From the NCBI GenBank assembly GCA_013151635.1, contig JAADHV010000094.1:1-32655 (forward strand): a stretch of DNA of 32,655 bases, given 5' to 3'. Made by a program: the position numbers and the translations under genes. The notes below the pieces were generated by a model. It ran no database searches. It had not been told where the DNA came from and saw only the letters and a program-made list of their open reading frames with translations. This stretch comes from Deltaproteobacteria bacterium. Its GTDB lineage: Bacteria; Desulfobacterota; Desulfobacteria; Desulfobacterales; Desulfobacteraceae. This document shows, one piece after another, positions 24,037 through 31,539 of the stretch. Positions within the stretch are counted from its first letter, which is position 1. Every line of letters starts with the position of its first letter.

Positions 24037-25092
24037 TTACACCTCCAGCATTTCCGCAAAAGCTTCGATTCTTGTCTGTTGCTGCCCCATGCAGCCCATG
24101 GTGCAGTCACCTTCCAGCATTAGAAAAGGAATGGATTCTTTTTGAAGGGCCTTTCGTATCATTGGAATTCTGGCAAGATAGGGATCGCAGAATTTTAAGG
24201 TAAACCCGATAACCCCTTTTGCATTAGTTTCTTTTGCCTGTTGAACAATATTCATAGCAATGCTGCCTGGTTTTGAAGTATCCATGGTTCTTGCACAAGA
24301 CGTATTGTTAAGATACGAGGCCGCAATGGATTTAAAAATATTATCGCAGGCATTTTTATCCACAGGAGTGATGAATCTTGAGGATGTGCAGAAATCGTTT
24401 CCAGTCACATTAATATTCCATTCTTCAAAAAGATCATACACCTTTGGATCAAACAAAAGATTTCCAAAAAGAAATACAGGGGCTGCGCCCTGCCTGGCAT
24501 CCCCTTGTGGATCAATCTTGTTTTGTGCCATTAAAAGGGCTTTGTCCACGGACTTTGTTGCCGCCGTATTAATGATCTCCTGGATCAGTGAGGCATGGCC
24601 TTTGGTATAAGCTTTGGACATTTTCCCCGAAGATTTTTTAACCAGGGCTGCAAGAAGGTTCCATGTGTCGATTCTATTGTTTACCCGGGCTGTCATTTCT
24701 TTTGAGGAACATGTTTTATTGTTCCATTTGAACAGGGTTTCTGTAAGTCGCTTATATTCTTTTGACAAAAAATCAAGGCTTAAACTGTTTATTCCCGAAG
24801 GAAGATCCAGAAAAATAATTTTATCGTCAGGCCTTGCCTCATGCCATGCATCGGAAAGCCGCCGCATGGAATCACACGAATTTATAAAAACCATGCCTTC
24901 AAGATCAGGCAGATCGCCTGCAATGGCTCGGTCAAGCACTTTTTTGACATGGGGGCATAAATTGTCATGGAGCAGGTTTCCAGAAAGGTCAGGTGCCTTT
25001 GATTCGGGAAAAACCCTGAAAGGAGAAAACCCTGCAGCTTCGATTAAAGGAACCGGTGTATAGGCACAGGTAAATCCGATTTTTTTATTCAT
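24037..25092 (-). CDS. 2-hydroxyacyl-CoA dehydratase/BCR-family second subunit, 351 aa
   Basis: A second, shorter member of the same family. The N-terminus IGFTCAYTPVPLIEAAGFSPFRV is the usual opening. Conserved cysteines are in FINSCDSMRR, GNDFCTSSR, LKFCDPY and the C-terminal GDCTMGCMGQQQTRIEAF, which parallels the other subunit's LEIDCVDSRN...QIETRVEAF. With its neighbour it would make a heterodimer fed by the activator. Its ATG overlaps the MarR stop by 4 bp, and the partner gene begins 2 bp after its own stop, so the genes are tightly coupled. At 351 residues it is shorter than classical subunits (about 380-430). A role outside CoA chemistry, as in double-cubane cluster proteins, is possible. 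Confidence 0.87.
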   Translation of the reverse strand: MNKKIGFTCAYTPVPLIEAAGFSPFRVFPESKAPDLSGNLLHDNLCPHVKKVLDRAIAGDLPDLEGMVFINSCDSMRRLSDAWHEARPDDKIIFLDLPSGINSLSLDFLSKEYKRLTETLFKWNNKTCSSKEMTARVNNRIDTWNLLAALVKKSSGKMSKAYTKGHASLIQEIINTAATKSVDKALLMAQNKIDPQGDARQGAAPVFLFGNLLFDPKVYDLFEEWNINVTGNDFCTSSRFITPVDKNACDNIFKSIAASYLNNTSCARTMDTSKPGSIAMNIVQQAKETNAKGVIGFTLKFCDPYLARIPMIRKALQKESIPFLMLEGDCTMGCMGQQQTRIEAFAEMLEV

Positions 25093-25541
25093 TTTACATC
25101 CTCCCTGCCACAGTTTAAAAGAATGGTGCGAAGTACATTTTTAGTTGTTTCAATGTCTTTTTCAGGTATGGTGTTAAATGCTTTTTCAAGTGTGTGCGAT
25201 ACAACTCTTGTTGCGGAAACTTCAGCGTTCACACCTTTTTTAGTCAAATGAATCCTGTTTGCCCTCCTGTCATTGGGGTCTGGCTTTCGTTCTACAAGCC
25301 CGTCCCTTTCCATGCGGTCTAAAAGCCCTGTCATGGTGGATGGCTCCAGTCCCGCCCTCCTGCCAACCTCGTTAGCCTTAAGACCGTCTTCATTCCACAA
25401 GGAGAGTAAAACCCCAAGGTATGCAGGCCTTATGGTGCTGATATCTTCTTTGATAAATCCTTTTTTTAATTGGGACGTAACAGTCAGCGTGGCCCTGGAC
25501 ATTAAGTAATACGGGCAATCCGGCGGAAGTGGGAAATTCAT
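25089..25541 (-). CDS. MarR-family transcriptional regulator
   Basis: A protein of about 150 residues from the ATG at 25541, which has AAAGGAAA just upstream; an in-frame ATG at 25586 would add 15 residues that overlap the promoter, so I prefer the shorter form. It has the MarR winged HTH: LKANEVGRRAGLEPSTMTGLLDRMERDGLV as recognition unit and the wing RKPDPNDRRANRIHLT. MarR dimers repress by binding palindromes and release on ligand binding. It is the first gene of the operon with the two dehydratase-type subunits and the activator, so it probably represses them and itself. The ligand may be the CoA ester or aromatic compound handled by the system, which is inference. Confidence 0.9.
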   Translation of the reverse strand: MNFPLPPDCPYYLMSRATLTVTSQLKKGFIKEDISTIRPAYLGVLLSLWNEDGLKANEVGRRAGLEPSTMTGLLDRMERDGLVERKPDPNDRRANRIHLTKKGVNAEVSATRVVSHTLEKAFNTIPEKDIETTKNVLRTILLNCGREDVK

Positions 25542-25557
25542 TTTTTTTCCTTTCTTG

Positions 25558-25592
25558 CGTATTATATTTATACGGATTATACGCATACGTAA
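25558..25592. promoter_or_regulatory. Palindromic operator candidates for MarR
   Basis: Two palindromic motifs overlap the promoter: CGTAT-N7-ATACG (25558-25574) between the -10 and the start codon, and TACG-N4-CGTA (25580-25591) inside the spacer. Both share the ATACG/CGTAT half-site, as expected for a dimeric MarR repressor blocking its own promoter. Confidence 0.55.
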
Positions 25593-25603
25593 TATATTGT
25601 CAA
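25576..25603 (-). promoter_or_regulatory. Sigma-70 promoter with consensus hexamers for the marR-dehydratase operon
   Basis: On the minus strand, TTGACA (25603-25598), a 16-nt spacer and TATAAT (25581-25576) are both exact consensus hexamers, 35 bp before the preferred marR ATG. A promoter this strong is expected to need repression. Confidence 0.75.
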
Positions 25604-25653
25604 GAATTAATTTTAAAAAAAATTTAATTTTTGTTCAGGCATTGATTTTCAGA

Positions 25654-27069
25654 TTAGTGAGAATAGATGTGTTTTAAAAAATAGGCAGGAAGTATTTTTA
25701 ACCTGCGTTCAATTTTTTTATTAGCTTTATTATAAATGATACAGTCGATTTTTTTTTCAAGTATGGAATAAGATCTTATAACAACCCCAATATATTCCTT
25801 TTTATACTTATTCCTTTTTTCAGGGCTGAAATTATCTGACTTATAGTAATAGTCTAAAATTTCGTCTGTAATTTTGAAAGCAAGATTTTTCGGCAGGTGT
25901 TTTTTTATGATAAACCTGATGAACCTGTCCAGGTAGGGTTGATAAAAAAAACGGCCTTTTTTATTATCGCTTATCATGATTTCAAGTGCTTTTCCTATGG
26001 AAGACGCTCTTTTATAAACTCTTTGTGCCGTGATGGCTTCAAATGTATCTGCAATACTTATGATCCTGTAATATTTTTTTGTTAAATGATATATCTCGTT
26101 AAGCTTTGCCTGGGCACCTGGCGTTAAATATTCATAAAAAGATGTATGGGTGTCCTTGGAAATGCCATAGCTTTGCGGAAGGTTTTTATCTTCCTTGATA
26201 TGGTGCAAAGCCATTACAAAAGGCTCGAAATCAAGGTTGAACTGGTTATTGGAAGCCAGTATAAAAGACAATAACGCATGGCTTTTCATGATGTCGTTTT
26301 CAACCTGGGTTAACCGCCCGTTTTTATAAATTATATTTTCCGGTATTAATGCTTTTCCCCCGTCATGCCCCAGGCAGATGATGCTTAATAATTCATAATC
26401 CTTTTGATCAAAGCCGTTAATCTGTCTTGCAAGCATTAATGAAAGAAGGGTGGTCTTGATCACATGCTCGATTGTTTCCCCTATTTCATCCTTTGGCAGA
26501 TTAAATATTCTTTGTTCGTTATCAATTACTCTTTTAATGGCAGCCACAGTTCCAATGTAATTTCTTTCAGATGTAATCACGCTGTTTGCCATTTCAAGGT
26601 ATGCTTTGAGCTCGTTAAGATGCTCCTTAAAAAAGTCAAACTTGTGGTTTTCAATGGTTTTGCTTATAAAATTTTTAACATGGCTTTGTATTTCAGGAAT
26701 TTCTTTGACGTTAATATTTTCTAAAAATTCTCTTTTAGCCTGAATAATCTGCCCCATGGCCAGGTCAAGGGCATGATTCCTTTCTTCTTTTGTAATATCA
26801 TTCAGGTTAACTTTGAAATTTATTTTTAGGGCGTCAAAAATTTTAAGTAAATCAATTGTTATCCTTGTATTGGCTAAAGCAATCAGGTCGTTAGCATAAT
26901 AAGTATTTAATGCCAGCTGCTTCCCGATGATGGAAGTCATGATTTCTTTATATTTTTCTTTGAATATTCCTTTTTCAGGATCGGAAAATATGCTTTTGTT
27001 TTTTGCTAATTTTGCCAGAGGGAAATAAAGATGAGTGGTATTTAGGCCTGGTGTTTTTTGTGGCGGCAT
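25654..27069 (-). CDS. HD-domain (degenerate HD-GYP-like) protein, 471 aa
   Basis: The N-terminal half (1-200) is helical and unrecognised. The C-terminal half (about 200-400) follows the HD-GYP order: IGETIEHVIKTTLLSLML, CLGHDGGKALIPENIIYKNGRLTQVE with the HD pair and the Lys, KSHALLSFIL, MALHHIKED and ISIADTFEAITAQRVYKR. The usual HHE...GYP loop is degraded to HHIKEDKNLPQSYG, so cyclic di-GMP hydrolysis is uncertain though the metal-binding His/Asp residues mostly remain. The protein has no membrane helix. The ATG has only a distant GGAATG as ribosome site. It lies downstream of the marR promoter, read in the same direction but upstream of it, and looks monocistronic. It may act with the PilZ proteins elsewhere in the window. 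Confidence 0.78.
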   Translation of the reverse strand: MPPQKTPGLNTTHLYFPLAKLAKNKSIFSDPEKGIFKEKYKEIMTSIIGKQLALNTYYANDLIALANTRITIDLLKIFDALKINFKVNLNDITKEERNHALDLAMGQIIQAKREFLENINVKEIPEIQSHVKNFISKTIENHKFDFFKEHLNELKAYLEMANSVITSERNYIGTVAAIKRVIDNEQRIFNLPKDEIGETIEHVIKTTLLSLMLARQINGFDQKDYELLSIICLGHDGGKALIPENIIYKNGRLTQVENDIMKSHALLSFILASNNQFNLDFEPFVMALHHIKEDKNLPQSYGISKDTHTSFYEYLTPGAQAKLNEIYHLTKKYYRIISIADTFEAITAQRVYKRASSIGKALEIMISDNKKGRFFYQPYLDRFIRFIIKKHLPKNLAFKITDEILDYYYKSDNFSPEKRNKYKKEYIGVVIRSYSILEKKIDCIIYNKANKKIERRLKILPAYFLKHIYSH

Positions 27070-27457
27070 GATTTTTTAATTATGACATTCCTTTTAAAGA
27101 CGCATCAATATTGTGAAGATTTCTTTTGGCCTTTCTTATCCCCGGACAAAAGGCCGCCTTTGCCCGGCATTTTAATCTGTAAAAGGAAAATGTATTGCAA
27201 CAACGTCCTGCAGCTTCCATGCTGCTGCTTTTTTGTCAATTGTATCATCCTGTATACCTAATACGGTATTGCTGTAATGTCAAGTTTTTAGGTATTGAAC
27301 AGCAATTCCCGGTGGACTGTTATCCAGCATGATGACAGTGAAGTTATGGTAACTCGACATTTTGATCAGCGTCATCTATAATACGCGCACGAAAAAAATA
27401 TTTGTCGTTGATCAACATTTTTTTGCCAGGCCTGATGTTTATATATTTGGCGAACCC
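27070..27457. other. Non-coding spacer, left part
   Basis: No convincing gene is seen. The only structure is a short stem at about 27210-27226 (GCAGC-TTCCAT-GCTGC) followed by a T run on the plus strand, which looks terminator-like but has no plus-strand gene before it. The GC-balanced, ORF-poor sequence fits a decayed region. Confidence 0.4.
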
Positions 27458-27513
27458 GGCCCGGTCAGGATGAGGAGAGCTTGTGCTAAATCCCCCCTCA
27501 TCCTGACCGGGCC
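27458..27513. repeat. 18-bp perfect inverted repeat (isolated hairpin)
   Basis: The arm 27458-27475 (GGCCCGGTCAGGATGAGG) is exactly complementary to 27496-27513, with a 20-nt loop. It is GC-rich in an AT-rich surrounding, has no T run on either side and is not next to an intact gene end, so it is unlike a terminator. A dispersed palindromic unit or the end of a small mobile element is possible. Confidence 0.75.
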
Positions 27514-27719
27514 TGACCATCAAGACAACTGATAACCGGATAAAATTCCAATTGACCGATGGGCAAAAAGGCTGCCACATATCTTTGCGGCAGGGTTTAA
27601 CCTGAAGGTCACGCAAGTTTGCTGCACTAAACAGCAAAACTGTGAGCAGGTGTCCTCAATAAATTGCTGTCATTAACATTACTATGACAAACTGATCCCA
27701 AGGCTTTATTGCAAGGAAT

Positions 27720-28031
27720 AGTTGTTATGGTTTTTTCAAGGATGGATTCTCTTTGAACAAGAAAAAATAACATCAAGGTGGCATGAAATCAGGTGGACCG
27801 ATTATTTTCTCTATCATGGTTTCCCAGCTTTCGAATACCATAAACCTAAAGGTACAGCGAATCTGTTAACTCAAGAACCTGATGAGTGTAGAATGCAAGA
27901 AGGTTCAGCATGAAAAATATCATGGACAGGTTGTTTTTTCCATGACCAAAATTATGCTCGATATGGCACTCTTGATTTTTCAGTATATTATGTGTAATAT
28001 CAAGCACTTGCGTGATGAATAGGAACAACAC
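27720..28031 (-). pseudogene. Transposase remnant (C-terminal fragment)
   Basis: In the minus frame 28025-27846, about 60 codons read ILKNQECHIEHNFGHGKNNL followed by MLNLLAFYTHQVLELTDS. This resembles the C-terminal end of DDE transposases, with their family pattern (H-x-E-H-N-F-G-H-G-K) before a leucine-rich helix. The N-terminal catalytic part is absent. Weak similarity to the expected continuation appears in two frames down to about 27720, so the copy is truncated and frameshifted. No terminal inverted repeats could be assigned. The insertion-sequence family is not certain. It marks this spacer as a former insertion site. Confidence 0.6.
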
Positions 28032-28231
28032 CGCGAAAAAAACATTTAAGTTTTCATGGAAACCCTACCTGTCTCTAAAAAAAATAGTCACCGAGAATTG
28101 CTGGGTATTGAAAAACCCCGCCATGAATGGTATTCCTATCGTCACAGTTTGAAGTGGCACTGCTTACGGAGGGGGATTAAGGCGATAAAGAAGGAATCAA
28201 AGGCAGGCGTACAAAATAAACTGGAGGCAGA

Positions 28232-29257
28232 ATGGTTGTTTTTAGAAAATTACGGAGGCTGTTTGCTTTATTTTTCCTGGTCCTGCTTGCAGGCCTTCAG
28301 AGCCCCGGCAAATCAGAAGCCGGTGAAACCCGGCGAATCTTACTTCAACAGGCCCGGACCTGGATGTATCAAATCCAGGATATTAACTCAGAACACGCAA
28401 TACAGGCCTTGGCCGATACGGATTACCCGTTGCTTGTGGTGGAACCTAATTATAACGACAGGGACAATACGTTTGACTGCCGTTTCATGGTCCGGGCCCT
28501 GGGAAAAACAATCAATGGAGCAAAGCGTCTTGTCCTGGCATATGTTGATATCGGCCAGGCAGAGAACTGGCGGACATACTGGAAAAAAGAATGGGTGGCA
28601 CCCACCTTCCGGAAGGGCGGGGACCCGGATTTCCTGGTCACTCCTGATCCGGATGGATGGGAGGGCTGCTATCCTGTGGCATATTGGGACCAGCGATGGA
28701 AAGATATCTGGCTTGGACCCGGTGGTATTATTCCGGAGCTGGCCAAACTGGGTTTTGACGGTGTCTATCTGGATTGGGTTGGAGCTTACGATGATGAACA
28801 CGTCCGGGAAGCTGCGCGCCAATCAAATGTCAATCCCGGGCTGGAAATGATCCGTTTTATAGAAGAGATCGGCAGGGCCGGGAAAGAGGTAACTGAGGGG
28901 TTTCTTGTTATTCCGCAGAATGCTCCGTTCCTGATTGATGAAGCGCCGGATCGATACGCAAAAGCAATTGATGCCCTGGCTGTGGAAGATACCTGGTTTC
29001 ACGGAGCAGGGGATGCCGACTGGTATGACCCAAAGGCCGGGGATCTGAGAACCCGGTATGACGGGCAATGGTCAACAGACAGGCAGCTTCTTCAATACAG
29101 AAAATACCTGAAGCGCGGCTTACCGGTCTTTTCTGTGGATTATTGTGTTAAACAGGAGAATGCTGCAATGGTATACAGGGAAGCACGAAAAGCAGGATTA
29201 CGTCCGTTGGTAACACGCGTGTCTTTGTCGCGCATTACAAAAACACCACCCAGATAG
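28232..29257 (+). CDS. Secreted GH114/TM1410-like TIM-barrel glycosidase
   Basis: A 341-residue protein. The N-terminus is a classical signal peptide (MVVFRKLRRLFALFFLVLLA, then polar). The mature part matches the MJ1477/TM1410 family, annotated as endo-alpha-1,4-polygalactosaminidase related: WMYQIQDI, LVVEPNYND, LVLAYVDIGQAENWR, WLGPGGIIPELAKLGFDGVYLDWVGAYDD and VEDTWFHGAGDADWYD. The acidic residues in DGVYLDW are likely catalytic. Such enzymes cleave galactosaminoglycan-type exopolysaccharide, so a role in biofilm matrix turnover is plausible. The start is decided by GGAGG at 28223-28227. It is the only apparently intact non-TA gene in the decayed right region, and it has no operon partner. 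Confidence 0.83.
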   Translation: MVVFRKLRRLFALFFLVLLAGLQSPGKSEAGETRRILLQQARTWMYQIQDINSEHAIQALADTDYPLLVVEPNYNDRDNTFDCRFMVRALGKTINGAKRLVLAYVDIGQAENWRTYWKKEWVAPTFRKGGDPDFLVTPDPDGWEGCYPVAYWDQRWKDIWLGPGGIIPELAKLGFDGVYLDWVGAYDDEHVREAARQSNVNPGLEMIRFIEEIGRAGKEVTEGFLVIPQNAPFLIDEAPDRYAKAIDALAVEDTWFHGAGDADWYDPKAGDLRTRYDGQWSTDRQLLQYRKYLKRGLPVFSVDYCVKQENAAMVYREARKAGLRPLVTRVSLSRITKTPPR

Positions 29258-29507
29258 GCAATCCAGACACTGGAAAGGGCTTAGCCCGGAGGATTTTGAG
29301 TCCTTATTTGGGGTAAATTACAACAAATAAACACAAGACAATTTAGATAAATATTAAATTATTTAGTCTATAATTTCAAATAGTTAACAATTTATAGCAA
29401 ACAAAAACAAAAAGCTACGGAATAGCTGTCAGGGTAACATGTTTTCAGGCTGATGTTACTCAAGATTTCCAATTTTCTAAGGTGTTGTTTCTGCTCAAGA
29501 GGAATTA
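29258..29507. other. AT-rich spacer, no gene seen
   Basis: No ORF of coding character and no repeat of note. It separates the convergent glycosidase gene and the antitoxin gene; no clear terminator is visible. Confidence 0.4.
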
Positions 29508-30014
29508 TTAACAAACCCTGCACTCTGCTTGTTGTTCTGAAAGAATATCAGTAATCGGAATATTGATCCTTGTTTCTTCACCGTTATTATCTATTTCTTT
29601 CATCACATCATCGAAGAAGCTTTTCATCTTATCGGGTGAAACCCCCTTGAATGTTGCATAAAAAAGTCTAATCATTCGATCATTTGACTTATCAATGATT
29701 TGCTTATTATTTTCCCATCTTGAAAGAGTTGATTTGTCGATACCGATATACTCTGCAAATGCCTTTGCATTTAGCCCGGCGTTTTTTCTTAAATATTTTA
29801 TTTCTCGGCCTTTGAGAAAAGTTTTCTTTTTAATTAAATAAAGTGCAATCACTAAATTCAATTCTATAATTGCAGGAATAGAGGCAAAATATTCTCCGCA
29901 CTCACATCGATAAACACTTACATCACCCAACCAAACATTATCAAGGCCAGACTCAATATAGTGATAAAGCTCTTTTGACTCTTTCATGTTTGAATTACAT
30001 TCGTGACATTTCAT
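29508..30014 (-). CDS. MqsA/YgiT-type antitoxin (zinc finger plus XRE HTH)
   Basis: A 168-residue protein. The N-terminal zinc-binding domain has C3/C6 (CHEC) and C37/C39 (CECG), the YgiT/MqsA arrangement. A DNA-binding XRE helix-turn-helix covers about 68-115 (LRKNAGLNAKAFAEYIGIDKSTLSRWENNKQ). The tail (120-168) is polar and ends in Cys residues. In the MqsRA family the zinc domain binds the toxin and the HTH represses the operon. The gene starts 13 bp after the DUF4258 stop with the ribosome site AAGGAGG inside the gap, so it is second in a toxin-antitoxin operon. Toxin-first order is typical for this family. Confidence 0.87.
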   Translation of the reverse strand: MKCHECNSNMKESKELYHYIESGLDNVWLGDVSVYRCECGEYFASIPAIIELNLVIALYLIKKKTFLKGREIKYLRKNAGLNAKAFAEYIGIDKSTLSRWENNKQIIDKSNDRMIRLFYATFKGVSPDKMKSFFDDVMKEIDNNGEETRINIPITDILSEQQAECRVC

Positions 30015-30027
30015 AGCATCCCCCTCC

Positions 30028-30309
30028 TTAATATACAGTGATACATCTTACAGTATGGCAATGCTCATAAATACCAGCTATAAATACAAGGTCTTCTCCA
30101 TCAATATCTTTGCCAATCACCTTGCATTGCCAGTTATCATGTTCTTTTTTATATTCAATTTCTGTGACCTTGCCCCAAAGAAAAACATTTAACACATCAT
30201 CTGTGGTGATCTGCCGTTCTTTCATCCGCTCACGACAGTGTACTGATTGTTGAAAACAACCAATTTGAGCAAACTCACGCAAACACTCTTTTGCTTCGTC
30301 CTTTGTCAT
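30028..30309 (-). CDS. DUF4258 toxin of a type II toxin-antitoxin pair
   Basis: A 93-residue protein with the DUF4258 pattern: an N-terminal helix, HCRERMKERQITTDDVLNVF, GKVTEIEY, WQCKVIGKDIDGEDLVFIAG and the C-terminal HTVRCITVY strand. The fold is thought to be related to small RNase-type toxins, with the His/Arg-rich HCRERMKER segment a likely functional site; activity is inference. It sits directly before an MqsA-like antitoxin, which strongly supports the toxin call. No good ribosome site precedes the ATG, and a -10-like GATAAT touches the start codon, so the start is a little uncertain. Confidence 0.8.
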   Translation of the reverse strand: MTKDEAKECLREFAQIGCFQQSVHCRERMKERQITTDDVLNVFLWGKVTEIEYKKEHDNWQCKVIGKDIDGEDLVFIAGIYEHCHTVRCITVY

Positions 30310-30322
30310 ATTATCGGTTTGA

Positions 30323-30362
30323 GTTGATCCAAAGTCAACAAAAAAAATGATTTGAAGTCAAC
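30323..30362. promoter_or_regulatory. Operator-like repeats upstream of the toxin-antitoxin operon
   Basis: AAGTCAAC occurs twice in direct orientation (30332-30339 and 30355-30362) with a 23-bp period, about two helical turns. The first copy is part of an inverted repeat GTTGA-N7-TCAAC (30323-30339). Its position before the toxin gene fits an autoregulatory site for the XRE antitoxin. Confidence 0.55.
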
Positions 30363-30508
30363 TTTTACATCTGTGCACAATATATTGTATTTTTAAAAAT
30401 CTTCACATACCTTTGATAGGAAAATTGCCAAATTAAAAAAAATAATTTTGTTATATAATCATATAGTTTCGGCTTTAATCAAGGGGAAAAATAAAAACCG
30501 GCCAATAT

Positions 30509-30775
30509 TTATCCAGGTGACCGGCACCCTGCACGAAAGGAAAGGTTTAGGCCTATTTGATAACACTCATAACGGGTTTTCTGATTCCTTCTCAGAAGAT
30601 TATCAAGCTTAAATTCACAGAAATATTTTTCTTTTTCCTTCTCGGCAGGAAGAATCCTGTTACAAGCCTGTTCTATCCGGGTCAACCATGGAACAAGAGT
30701 ATGAACTGCAAAAGTTCTGTTTTGTTCTGTAACGTTTGAATATGTGGATCTGTCATGATCTTGAACCAAGTTCAA
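30509..30775 (-). pseudogene. Phage portal protein remnant (HK97 type, C-terminal piece)
   Basis: The minus frame from about 30775 to the stop at 30509 encodes a C-terminal slice of an HK97-family portal protein: VPLNLVQDHDRSTYSNVTEQN, VPWLTRIEQACNR, FKLDNLLRRNQKTRYECYQIG. The portal ring is the DNA gate of tailed phages. The N-terminal two thirds and the rest of the prophage are missing. Around 30760 the frame joins a fragment of another phage gene, so this is a deletion scar. The apparent ATG-initiated reading frame from 30871 is misleading, as its first third is out-of-frame sequence from that neighbour. Confidence 0.7.
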
Positions 30776-30911
30776 AGGCACCCTCGATATCGTCACTGGT
30801 GACGTCGGCAAAATCTGCACCAGCTGCCGTGTCAGATTCTTGAAGAATTGGTGTGAGATAGTTTGAGCCATCGACTCCGGTTATCGCTCCGACTGCAACG
30901 GACAACACGCT
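30753..30911 (-). pseudogene. Prophage virion-protein fragment abutting the portal remnant
   Basis: The minus frame, different from the portal frame, reads VLSVAVGAITGVDGSNYLTP, then ILQESDTAAGADFADVTSDD and IEGAFELGS, ending at TGA (30753-30755). The pattern resembles small head or head-tail proteins of tailed phages, which normally lie downstream of the portal and capsid genes. Only about 50 codons remain. I recognise the style but cannot name the family. Confidence 0.5.
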
Positions 30912-31380
30912 TATAAGCAGCTCTCAGAATTATATCGAGCAGTACGCCTTTATGTAAATTTTTTTCAACCCTCTATGAAACTTAAAAAGAAATGCAGGGA
31001 CAGCAGCAAAATAAAAAAAATATATTTTCCTGCCCAGACTCCTTTCCAAAGATTGAAGCATACTGAAATTGCTAAGAATAAAATAATGGATAAATTTGAT
31101 TTGATCAATCACGCTTTAGACCCGGTTCGTCTGCTAAAACAAATACAGGTTTACCACCACATTTAAAACGTGTTCATGTGAATGCCAGGATACAAAAATG
31201 GATGCTTGATGAATTAAAGAAACAAGGTGAAGTGGGTATAGTGTTAGAATATATCCTGGAGAAAGCAGGTTTTAAATATAAGCAAAAATGAAATCACAGG
31301 GTGCCATAATATGTGATAAATCGATCACCTTCCGTTGAGTATAGTGAAACATTTATTCTTTTGAACTATCAGTTCCGAGT
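30912..31380. other. Decayed spacer with a broken plus-strand ORF (about 31090-31291)
   Basis: Two plus-strand segments in different frames look like one broken gene: FDLINHALDPVRLLKQIQ (to about 31150) and, shifted, TGLPPHLKRVHVNARIQKWM followed by LDELKKQGEVGIVLEYILEK to the TGA at 31289-31291. The amphipathic, charged character suggests former coding sequence. I do not recognise the family. The rest of the region shows nothing. Confidence 0.35.
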
Positions 31381-31539
31381 ATGAAAAAGCTTTTAATCCG
31401 GCTTAACTACTCGGTTGCCAATCAGAAAAATATTTTTGTTAAAACCACTATGCCCAAAACAGTTGTTGATAGGCTTATCAACGGTTATGATGCCCTTATC
31501 ATGGGAGAAATATCGAAAATAGCAATAACTACTGATTAA
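31381..31539 (+). CDS. Small hypothetical protein, 52 aa
   Basis: ATG to TAA gives 52 codons, including the motifs LNYSVANQKNIFVKTTMPKT and VVDRLINGYDALIMGEISKI. Codon use looks like real coding sequence and the composition is balanced, but there is no clear ribosome site and no known family comes to mind. It lies in the decayed phage/mobile region and may be a relic or a phage small gene. Confidence 0.35.
   Translation: MKKLLIRLNYSVANQKNIFVKTTMPKTVVDRLINGYDALIMGEISKIAITTD

Noticed and set aside
27210-27236. Small GC stem followed by a T run as a terminator
   Set aside because: It would act on the plus strand, where no gene lies upstream, so I do not list it as a functional terminator.
27344-27637. 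97-residue minus-strand ORF
   Set aside because: It runs through both arms of the 18-bp hairpin, has no ribosome site and no recognisable domain; treated as non-coding.
28056-28850. 264-residue plus-strand ORF overlapping the glycosidase gene
   Set aside because: Its second half is the out-of-frame shadow of the GH114-like gene, and it has no recognisable domain or ribosome site.
30557-30739. 60-residue plus-strand ORF in the phage scar
   Set aside because: Antisense of the portal remnant; its composition is explained by that frame.
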